Below are positions 62,501-64,000 of a DNA stretch of 64,000 nucleotides, one piece after another (within the stretch, counting starts at the first letter, position 1; each line of letters opens with the position of its first letter). A program made the translations under genes and the position numbers. The DNA lies in the NCBI GenBank assembly GCA_000980705.1, contig LBCK01000002.1, positions 551,139-615,138 on the forward strand, in the 5' to 3' direction. The notes beneath the pieces were generated by a model. It had not been told where the DNA came from, made no database searches, and worked only from the letters and a program-made list of their open reading frames with translations. The DNA comes from Ruminococcus sp. UNK.MGS-30. GTDB lineage: Bacteria; Bacillota; Clostridia; Oscillospirales; Ruminococcaceae.

Positions 62501-64000
62501 CGCCGGTGGCAACAGGAACGCCAGTTGCAACGGCAACGCCGGTAGCAACGGGTACGCCGGTAGCAACGGGTACGCCGGTCGCAACAGGTACACCGGTAGC
62601 AACCGGAACGCCGACTGCAACGGTATCCAGTGATGGACACTATCGTTTCGACAATCTACCCACATTTGTGGAAATCGGCGGTAAGCGCTATCTGGCAGGC
62701 TATCAGCTGAGTCTGAATGAAATGCCGGAGGGCTATGCTGCAACGAAGTGCCGTGTCGGAAATGATGTCACAACGGACAGTGACCTGTTCGCTGATACGC
62801 TGAATCTGTATGAGAATGCAGACGAGGTAATCATACTGGCACAGACGTCCAGCGGCAACACGTATTATGACAGAACCGTGGGCGACAAGACATACGACAT
62901 TGTAAAGGCAAAGGACAACACGGACTATGACGGCGGCTTAACGCCCATCGAAACTGCATCCATTGACAGCTACATCTGGAATGATGCCAATTACAACGGC
63001 ATCCAGGATGCGGACGAAGTGGGTGTGGCAACGGCAACAGTCAAGCTGACCCGGAAGTATTACGATGATGCTGACAAGCAGTGGAAACCGGACGATAGTT
63101 TTGCGCTTGTGGCAGACGGTACACCGGTGGCAACGGGTACACCAGTCGCAACGGCAACGCCGGTAGCAACAGGTACACCAGTGGCAACCGGAACACCTAC
63201 TGCAACAGTATCCGGTGATGGTCATTATCGTTTTGACAATTTGCCCACATTTGTGGAGATCGGCGGCAAGCGCTATCTGGCAGGATATCAGCTGAGTCTG
63301 AACGAAATGCCGGAGAGCTATGCTGCAACGAAGTGCCGTGTCGGAAATGATGTCACAACGGACAGTGACCTGTTCGCTGATACGCTGAATCTGTATGAGA
63401 ATGCAGACGAGGTAATCATACTGGCACAGACGTCCAGCGGCAACACGTATTATGACAGAACCGTGGGCGACAAGACATACGACATTGTAAAGGCAAAGGA
63501 CAACACGGACTATGACGGCGGCTTAACGCCCATCGAAACTGCATCCATTGACAGCTACATCTGGAATGATGCCAATTACAACGGCATCCAGGATGCGGAC
63601 GAAGTGGGTGTGGCAACGGCAACAGTCAAGCTGACCCGGAAGTATTACGATGATGCTGACAAGCAGTGGAAACCGGACGATAGTTTTGCGCTTGTGGCAG
63701 ACGGTACACCGGTGGCAACGGGTACACCAGTCGCAACGGCAACGCCGGTAGCAACAGGTACACCAGTGGCAACCGGAACACCTACTGCAACAGTATCCGG
63801 TGATGGTCATTATCGTTTTGACAATTTGCCCACATTTGTGGAGATCGGCGGCAAGCGCTATCTGGCAGGATATCAGCTGAGTCTGAACGAAATGCCGGAG
63901 AGCTATGCTGCAACGAAGTGCCGTGTCGGAAATGATGTCACAACGGACAGTGACCTGTTCGCTGATACGCTGAATCTGTATGAGAATGCAGACGAGGTAA
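38581..64000 (+). CDS. Giant repetitive surface protein, open at the window edge (>8,470 codons)
   Basis: One frame stays open from ATG 38581 to the window end. Residues 1-40 are an export signal: basic MYRQISIWKR, a hydrophobic core and LTSC, which fits a lipobox (Cys25); a later AEA cut is possible. Residues about 40-5460 are a long, Tyr/Asn/Asp/Thr-rich beta region of adhesin type without Cys-rich modules. From residue 5470 there are at least 16 SdrD-B-type domains of 155-220 residues, each starting like GxIWNDxNYNGIQDxxE, a calcium-binding D-x-N-x-G pattern, then LTLEQYYW, Y.FDN.PTFVE and YLAGYQL. Units 13-16 carry TPVATG repeats. It should be a very long cell-surface stalk or adhesin; the C-terminal anchor lies outside the window. 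Confidence 0.92.
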   Translation, partial: MYRQISIWKRIIYGILATVMVLTSCDWGTIFIAAEALGNPSGFQVGFGTVLSGGATLTAQTNDGVGSFYMITKQQQTLMTVNIRPDFQTGYVKGQDLEITLPYLYWDEKNVLVQVNSFDKIPSPQKENGEYIGIEAKLNNMSVFGNSADIYNEIGDRIDSSQYARGKIELKNVYESLSQDCTPQFDIRFYTASDKVTIPENTAATLNVKFSYDKYYDNSGNELSGSWSTDDLDSEQEKQARTVTFVNSNLEWSTSIKSVPTVQLDSASTDKSTAVMWQKYNYMVYEVTVQNDSTEKESTIDNYLITLQAQYNPDKMRSILDEDILRWCEDDTNTPNTNISADFYQHHDFVGKPNEGGVLIYDVTDTPDWKTEWDLENFTNIPGETIPYGYSGTGTIILQREATDKSHMLYSKEKAEELNQGDPNGKYYAARKYMVAIPYPNNFNSNTGFKNTSGLTTTISFGGGSSIHWSKQGSDTTEFTPHTWDNFAHHKYVKDADGKEVTDKTVGIGAVDEYYLDGFNSIGNIPVFNAVATDHVPEDFDLQEIQINLQNDTVHYPDIQLKDWFKVDGTDLNQFIQFGFTDENGDVIYKTASELGLGLKQDANVSAADEKIWTLAIGDALTTQAGLTFCNEVKFVFREEIPRYTNFNGLITMRGAFPHLWTYDNKIDTSYEIHYYQPPTASEDGEGKWVSESKDIDEKNAVIKTERAKPALTGVGVYDDSIGDLIQKGNPQTVSLNDDTAAARFVISNDSISEISPATLDITGLYPDEDCAAGGLVASNIQLSRSLLEKATIEKIVLHGKVNNRGTLTDQDVTLNKLENYGVNANGDLEIPKSAWSGKLTYLTGMTVYFQRISDNIPLTDANDDGNCYVQIHGTPTTEKDITPHGVLKTDYSFGEHDQTALDQTVEDTVTLNVSKVLPELKASVHAIRKDGTEAYKEQSVSYDKNGNAHPVYPTLAVPNRSKTEQTWYQFLLTNNSRSTSSHALLQVNMDSVGNEPIDCLQDVEGFDTRKIVLDGIGTGRAAEIDRIELFDWNNTTYTADNEANIVPSLTVNSDALTVDADGNVTYTVPDTIQRLRSVRIIFSRIYGNADLDNLKEMNLKLYGSTDWTGDLKASAHFEVIGSINEASKTSSEATMQVAKTNLQITPSANRPETQESDNKSLTVPNKANDLYYGFLLENGATSGCYSKAGKSLVSVDLQSVGVKTEKDSAKIVKGYLSDKVTISSNYAKSGVIENVKLTAFLPDGIAGPKQVKTFTLEELEKNKNAAGELEMDLSDWKARDVYLANIEIAYADLERDLSAEQGNAPELRIYGTSDWFDDLTAKMTVTPQHELMQNQAKSASVTFHVDRPGLSVNTHIYYNDQKESTRAASGNTDGNETIFGVPYDRDFMLRAEFANETISVLDDTQIIAKIPYEKQGEEETGFHTTELRIYQDLIDQFGAFDNIILTGKDADNLEKTVTLLPKTDENGKLTGFYTKDAPDTVYTYTDGALTFTRDTDTRLFPAFGIKNLTQVELNGRLVKLVDKTASEKRYIEFDGYDDSLFGKTDTLEVETHNYLDGFRESKGYVTEPYDKDKYIVTKKDTTAIYVSKMYFDTTVMAFYKDADAGDKKYTAAASAVEHLRKKYAQPTENMTTCSWRSDKHIHGADGYLFSEKEKWGDSADNSELEIGYKSIGSFAVDFRQYLNTGNNLPKANPTLAGQEHQSYDYVRNASLNTAATVDITLDLPSNTFDAYYLKIDPRAKDYIKSVTAIYADGTKRICSGQEILYEANESNTNGNFARLNLLGSDADMFSEDDSNYYKKPESYDGKEPENPVKQVVVTIDINRYQTVNNDGKTAKSPDYGTWYDQTDSSTQGMFEVTGRFYRMDEAVAKAHADVTVGNTTDDRSKVRTDSGVDKEKSEWSFTDQYYAWTPNHSYSHGHYWTYEIFDYTAKHLQSSTRVHIVNDQDNVQKGVGETPGTAENRNAEFGQDNSFAIRFYRQGRTTSVPTSKVNAGYSTSSRSAPNNNEYHWTMSSPYVRTDQYDWVNKLSFTDKVVLSDSLPQIRPDDDYEYKGFLTTGIQIKKEIYQYFRDDDNIIFTINAKNTNNDVVGSAQTISVPVSELRKMYGETEDWNIYFEYTPRQQDNTDSGDDGDGSTEEDADDADTGADEPQIEPTYTLKTDDGKYVVVLGEDTFVTDYSMTMYDIPGTGDYSAELTDKEKADYHNQNAWDILVQGKPYAINKTDKDMYGENTAKTSVSTDYDPDEKIYSQSDNATIMGYLIDFKADYALQTKSGTTSEKLYYDYDQTDNNTPNRGLFQVKLFNQDKQNATGQDAAARINSAATTNTMDGSYRLEHIYLPAFLLDGDWFGVENLTLRVGSTDVPVNVVKGIGVDGMADGIYVVHVDTTKNVQGEEVYTIDVEQILRQLYQANSSVLGTYTNSTNQKTYVKAYVSSFQLDLKAKKADRNDSSTVLGDGEYLSASKSKDKSAFLYDGVYVDRTPDDFTKDDWNSNSTPSFGKSPNGYPEQTPKNQLSATFTSVDPNANTYVYKNTDGTAKGSKKEASYTVKNLTGTLDAVVTRTRMYDQDSKTGNIDKVDYLHLTPYDYVEYTIQVGAPSNALIPLEHTTVDFSVPKGQRIVRWDVVDANGNIKTDGNAAENIPAADIHATLSDGGTTIEAAQGVKYALLAKSDADPEETAYQRLVAELGKGAKSDDQIKPGETVYLRVTTQLTENGGSYDNVTVGTPDLKIHAAPKHGYPQYSIYDTANGTNYTPNTDRQNYRWNKRVKDDAGYSYYYRYTEADADKQTQYYAHVQNELTYQSVAPVKLTYQVNDAKQNYDGKGAVLTVSDLYNETGHYCDTYTIDVSFLEKRSKDSGDVFYRGFELTKPYTVTDKFGRVEMLYAVAEPSTNPRFAEDENIAFKTDENGVKVTWKSYEYDPSITTDQAATAKMTNDDLPNVVGVRWVYYDLRGFDTTTAYSSTTKTKVALQNVTLTGVGRYQDVTDGTGVKADTYKQYFTATNTYEHIHSENENAVTVTESGSSVASTATPTEHTVKLTDKTVLNPSVYRENPIASFHTQTFSSESDASAAYDEKKTQKTSYRPGDTIWQKVTLKNNLAALSSGKQAGEEGRLINPVIYDKVPEYFAKTLYDSYGVGASIPNFHFHLRLLNANGSEKDLSNIELYLANKTAQNGYDYGGKMTYTDGFKSTNATQKAFNDLNPDENSTYQISFTVYELRLRYKDAPDADFVLQPGEQIEFCYSATIQEKDLPMVYTASTYANDTAASTVDGSGLHPAYFPRIGEYYQQRINHYYSWDTTYGKLYPMLTNGFTSEGNTRNNFKQVQNSNIQMDMDYLMHDIGFSADKNTQVDIWEFLDQTITHIPGSGSTDATIGGQNDTLLDEDSQTAKNMQTVKYNASSKIDTADQLSQLPQTVKYMAGGANRDWFRLAMGKRNKDYVDWANLDAAKNTPVVWSETRLHLQKAWLATSSEFVTSNIQYEKTNGDRTNNVLADPNYPYYGTYSDGHGVNSYYNSVHEVTDRSGAAALEYDEDVKVQLQAYNYGDWDLDGVTFLYTYAYGMKPVMNADGTLDTSEILAYTNTGDSKANTFSQIDGTYVTAEIIQKPGDKNPQYLAPKAMRDAAQNANITDGADGYYNADEYTPYVVKITVKQPLKKWYGRGSDFGYITRVTLPARVYTDTASGTWYDRVLTQPYVAENSQNHLYYQIYDIDHWDGSTKALTKHNQLYGMDYLWSPLYFHCDTANEQLDSLKYLASSPNMPSVNGYNIQNKEVVADENGYHFTNNDNIDRYSSGTTMFFAETGTRAVQRKPLVRSWATIGKDETEMYGKKVEQYYTETQGEVNWINVHVENNYYWDEYGYSGSAGTEGYNNEKSLHSYGTDGGQKGSLSLPVITNILPYGIVPVAADGSRYTTDNDKNNKPLNWELYDKDATTKLTDQMALYDTEVYYDDSTKRYVVQIFAKEENDTEKAMTAAELAEKQKKDAAIRNGSLYNFCIKTFTYAEPDDVINGVEEEDLLKNYLNNYSYVSSRVNAYRFITDNDISGNPYKVCSAAVITPIINYYSTYAFRKKDERKDAVAATAKVTRHYYGGVYYYKSEDTLPMCPDTDNDGLSTTIPDSYVILKHKFEKDGSYMLGSMSRYAESDSMEMDEYRKDKPLYERIRSALNRDVTLRDNGSDMTFQDITSANIIQDAGVVNTLKIRTQTPSLKAENMVAAEKADTGLKGFTGDTENLDEVKTRQKYQNNGKDFDYSDILWYSAKVSSQSEADYRYRGSIFHAKMVVTFQLPENVRYWDEDDLMDDYYLEYTDKSGAKQTLTMAQARDDGWGIELTQRYFAGDVAPAENTTDGLTRAYSATKRGGETLVFEITTPAEKGFNCKDDKTYVAGYHPAGYFNGTLNFKIKTRIDNLELQNDTDSSWEDYYSKVYVTFEQTDGKFAITKDGLFAERDADGKYYTRGGCLMPKQDENGYVYNDYGNIVYEKKQRQEVPASDIVYDTYDFNFTGQTMEGMQLQNAVRVKDENGTKDSTIKEIEPFDGVVPGEIYLIASSAKIAVIKPDTTVRADLNYERVRVNDPNSSITIAEDPHIKQVYKTVSYIDQVSNDTASVNEFVVNYNLANYATLRGTTKVAPVNKPDVLPHVSELVYPNVTEISTGNWAIPSADALATEYAKYADQVHDILENHLKVYPYVLISTDPANEAEFLAPETEQDDGIYSNAYANNGKGTSWWVRIGNENGYALDANQTISLETGKLHFDSTNEQLKKEITSGKINLNKSIRQVRWVIRTEGFTETISGTQVELTDAEAPRYFPVPKGLYMNADADDAEEGRQDRNDVDKDHYGLVSLSESIKENSPHVAFTTAPNDTSIANSVHNNHFASVILRSDDFKYAVSGEVSRVGFYLDPQLPWLGIDIDAKYFSGAAKTAYKWDSNTSGISSSTGKMLKYTITYKNLSQELLETTTYNRKGAESDKLSEPTVSLALPYLESLSADNFQYVNYQDDSNGSIDGYFVGDHYTSTAEKNSDNQVVTPAKNLDDVTPQWTWHIENEKGEFVSLKEAGDVSLADVDVETKTYADVKQTDVAMDEEKNPNPYFVTKPISTNVLNRKIVNFKFSGTLEPGQRIVVELMVPLDISNNNIVSTELMQAKAYGFKNGSFRPYIPDDQGKTQKMVAYEVDSHDVNDNGSSGDMTLTITSQAIALLAIDNVTQMKTSTSDLDSVKADVPVRVQEGGNYSYSASMQNASTSNAEYTTLLFYDVLPYENDTKATDDTERKSKWNGYLIPESVQLKRTSSGGTSSSKVDPSEYTVWVGPITKKNGSYELQDVDALPKPADGLDSTQRNEFYRNLYQNINKKESYFVKLSDLMSDHENGKISDAEYDKLVRGIRAIWAQMNNADTMLSKQSRMELYYEMHAPLNLPKYVGTPTVDDENENALSTETIKKKVEGVTQWNTFASGYSSPTSADKSYHVFENKQAGAYISAPSGKGYIGSYVWSDFNYDGQCNEAEYEMSANGRLLPTGKWTTDIDFDGKPDDPGINGVKVELLTKKGYSVNVNGEAVIADLDPDSNPNPEKVRYIVIDEETGQPKTIVENNTNSYQYTFEGPVVYTTESDYYGNQGYFILSNLTPGDYRLRYTLPKGYDQYSVTTRELGESKTRLKVYRDGKVIYNGMSHAEDDAVISNTNSVENIESSVNQLVVQTALIHVDAVEEDPAKHQAYDTAMTSYMLGVSRGYTYGGWAWVDETDNNGTIESDGIMQETEKKLEDVTVEMHEVDADGNIASKAAVDGDGNPAIFHTGDDGYYQFRLYPNKNYVAIAKYEGSESTPYKPSPFVLHNDPLEAADDNDLTKAVNNFRTRPFQTGVPYDANQQPLFENDGQTFQINKSISLGFVDGSRGFIGQWIWDDENYNGIRDTFEKGIEGVTVTLKPFYYDSATGKWVAITGEDRDIKTSESGSYVFQNVSTYYKKDGKTYLAGYRLYVDPEKNADLYKKYAITKYKQYPSSRSAENSDLQYTGDMQYYLIGDDWFEYDANGTVTATHHNYDTEDNIIIIAGETTNQNTNVIDYKETHYDTGEAQRLLDYSGGFTEIQTSEVTGYLWEDNGKNAAGEYKEAFDYDGIRNTVTAEDGTTQFYEKGIAGATVQLEQYVLQNGSYQLVHTYQVKTDADGKYTFSDVSTYAEINGEKVLAHYRLKLLSLPSGMENYAVTRYRQNGDAETQVVDSHLISQNEQHGAGYTDYDIASYLTSPADGDYFITAKKSQPETAPGIDGKTYFEPYILYDDAAANNGNHDYAYDYIKAKDYDGYDGGLKAFETASVSGVVWEDTNYNGVQDDDEAAYYDSENPAVVHLQQYFYRNDEWVPESAAFRIHETKTDGKYTFSNLPTYVEKDGVRYLAGYQVILKKLPDDYAATKYWSNADPSKVYSKLYVTDADDGTEDSQRTGDLPITVLKGNHEMLILAQEAKAGTQSNSTEPYIDYNWAYVCGTNIKNIDTPNTAQQKYYDLVKARDYADLNAGLKERGVATVKGTIWEDTDYNGILDNGEKGKSGVSVTLEQYRYDVDAKQFVKMGADETVTTDKDGVYQFTKVPTHFVIGGVDQLAYYRIRADVPEGYAVTRYRQATSDAETDSDWIAVTNYLTAPGNGDYFLTAQPSQGNAPYDLTDAVTNKEYDSILNADVIDVYNGGLKAFETGKIQGTVWFDKDYSGLQETGESAMPTQQTVYLDQYYLDDARQWEFVKTGSVQTDAATGKYQFSDQPTFVTVDGKMYLAGYRLRLNAVPDGYAVTKYQVLDSTGNCINSDLLAASQETNAGKTVDFNKPDEYILLAKQAAHGVGSIESGLHSYYVRKYNNVDYDIVTAVDSDGVYNGGLKAIQTAAMDGRIWNDLNYDGTMDLTESGCSNLNLTLYQYYWDGTTWKKTQFKKQATTNSNGQYHFDGIPTYAEVGGKRYLAGYQLHLDALPDGNAVTVFANDNKLHWDNGELTLMGEQEYLIVAAEAKSFTGEYTGSTPQYNEYYDRTYRAVPGTDTIYDITENRDSKNEYHGGIRAFQNASVSGRIWNDADYDGDMTSGETGMEGLSMTLEQYYWDGTSWTPTARPNYTATVKTDSNGEYQFDDVPTFVEVDGKRYLAGYRLKLDALPKDADGKITYGITKAGGDSKFQRLENPYQSENLYLTAPDEYLILAAAAQPKTDPEYRKTYNGSDYDIADAADQANWNGGLKQVEKAQIVGRVWDDANYNGLQDTGEGNISGVEITLEQYYCDANGNYQPTGKSPQKDHDANGEYRFDNVDTFCNVDGKTYLCYYQLKMTGKVPDNYTITWYRQGDDPARDSDLDAESRYLTKDTYFVCAAADTDSTDYTVDGRDILRKEDVSGYDAGFTQLAVGDISGRIWIDHDYNGIQDKSDDDANTAEDKAAIANVTVRAIQYYYDGSQWQPNDTAYTASTSTDADGKYTLANLPTWVRINNMDFAAGYQLCLEDLHGNYLATQYRVGTDRTKDSDLRLDSAYLTSTNEFIVPAADAYSDADGNQNRASVREVPDANGTMYQVDLVRSKNTGHYDAGLKQQDKGVIRGTIWDDKNYDGLYNLDEVPVATSVRVILKRDIYENGKWVPDDTFGEVSKIVDNGSYQFDGLDVHVPGDLSDGSAADNKDRIYGYYIELDLATVPDTYAVTKQYAKPDRDQLNSFLDPEDGSLMAEDESHIILAAKATEGVTEHTVTIGDVTYAPADLSKSIASHNGGLTKIENASIDGYIWNDANYNGIQDADEVGIATATVKLTRKYYDDADKQWKPDDSFALVADGTPVATGTPVATATPVATGTPVATGTPTATVSGDGHYRFDNLPTFVEIGGKRYLAGYQLSLNEMPEGYAATKFRMGNDITKDSDLYVQTATGISTLNLYKDADEVIILAEASSGNAYYDRTVGGTAYDIVKAKSNTDHAGGLTPIETAAIDSYIWNDANYNGIQDADEVGVATATVKLTRKYYDDADKQWKPDDSFALVADGTPVATGTPVATATPVATGTPVATGTPVATGTPVATGTPTATVSSDGHYRFDNLPTFVEIGGKRYLAGYQLSLNEMPEGYAATKCRVGNDVTTDSDLFADTLNLYENADEVIILAQTSSGNTYYDRTVGDKTYDIVKAKDNTDYDGGLTPIETASIDSYIWNDANYNGIQDADEVGVATATVKLTRKYYDDADKQWKPDDSFALVADGTPVATGTPVATATPVATGTPVATGTPTATVSGDGHYRFDNLPTFVEIGGKRYLAGYQLSLNEMPESYAATKCRVGNDVTTDSDLFADTLNLYENADEVIILAQTSSGNTYYDRTVGDKTYDIVKAKDNTDYDGGLTPIETASIDSYIWNDANYNGIQDADEVGVATATVKLTRKYYDDADKQWKPDDSFALVADGTPVATGTPVATATPVATGTPVATGTPTATVSGDGHYRFDNLPTFVEIGGKRYLAGYQLSLNEMPESYAATKCRVGNDVTTDSDLFADTLNLYENADEV
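54988..61740 (+). repeat. Twelve diverged SdrD-B-type repeats in the giant gene
   Basis: Unit starts are near 54988, 55735, 56212, 56806, 57472, 58093, 58597, 59146, 59669, 60190, 60661 and 61210. Each has an IW.D.NY.G...E head and ends before a D(x)GGLK or similar linker. They are clearly related as proteins but diverged in DNA. SdrD-B domains of staphylococci are rigid calcium-stabilised stalk modules. Confidence 0.85.
61741..64000 (+). repeat. Recent tandem repeat block with TPVATG minisatellite
   Basis: Units begin at 61741, 62344, 62965 and 63550, with periods of 603, 621 and 585 bases. From 62732 to the window end the sequence is the same when shifted by 585 bases (63317-64000 equals 62732-63415), an exact tandem copy. 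Each unit has an 18-base minisatellite coding GTPVAT/ATPVAT: 5 copies at 61894-61983, 7 at 62497-62622, 5 at 63118-63207 and 5 at 63703-63792. The array continues beyond the window. Confidence 0.95.

Overview
The window reads as the chromosome of a Gram-positive, mid-GC gut or rumen clostridium, most likely Ruminococcus or a close Oscillospiraceae relative. This rests on AGGAGG-type ribosome binding sites, Firmicutes phage families, a cytoplasmic GH5 glycosidase next to an SGNH esterase, type I-C-like CRISPR repeats and a giant SdrD-B-repeat surface protein. The genus is an inference; no rRNA or marker gene is present.

1-23.3 kb is the right part of a prophage, all on the plus strand. Its early section looks transposable (Mu-like): a replication protein, DnaC-like loader, GemA-like protein, Mor-type activator, a membrane coiled-coil protein and a DUF3486 protein. 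Its late section looks like a siphovirus: PBSX-type terminase, portal, minor capsid protein, GP20 scaffold, capsid, connectors, tail proteins, tape measure, collagen-like fibre, holin and a two-domain endolysin. Between the two lie a NusG/LoaP-like gene (3757-4248) and a 324-base leader with nested stems and a terminator. Two more terminators lie inside the structural operon, so processive antitermination of the late genes is likely.

The minor capsid protein (7546-9486) carries a C-terminal zincin-like domain (HExxH) followed by a tiny overlapping gene. At 23.5-24.6 kb, reversed, is a truncated second copy of the same protein with a different C-terminus and a different small downstream gene. 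The two share an 82-base joint with one mismatch. This is the arrangement expected of a phage-borne polymorphic effector/immunity system with an orphan tip cassette.

24.6-31.5 kb is an accessory region. It holds two cas-less CRISPR remnants (24626-24937 and 31405-31502), an XRE repressor-like gene, zinc-ribbon membrane proteins, an HTH protein, a complete IS3-family element (27379-28636), a frameshifted membrane gene, an ATC-hydrolase-like protein and a small Hanks-type kinase. 31.5-38.2 kb holds a MATE exporter gene broken by one in-frame TGA, an AraC regulator, a GH5 glycosidase, an unrecognised minus-strand gene, and an SGNH hydrolase/MFS transporter pair.

From 38581 to the window edge a single open frame runs without a stop for more than 8,470 codons. 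It has a consensus promoter, a 200-base leader, an export signal, a long beta-rich adhesin-like region and at least 16 SdrD-B-type repeats from residue about 5470. The last repeats contain an 18-base TPVATG minisatellite and end in exact 585-base tandem copies, so the gene is probably variable in length.
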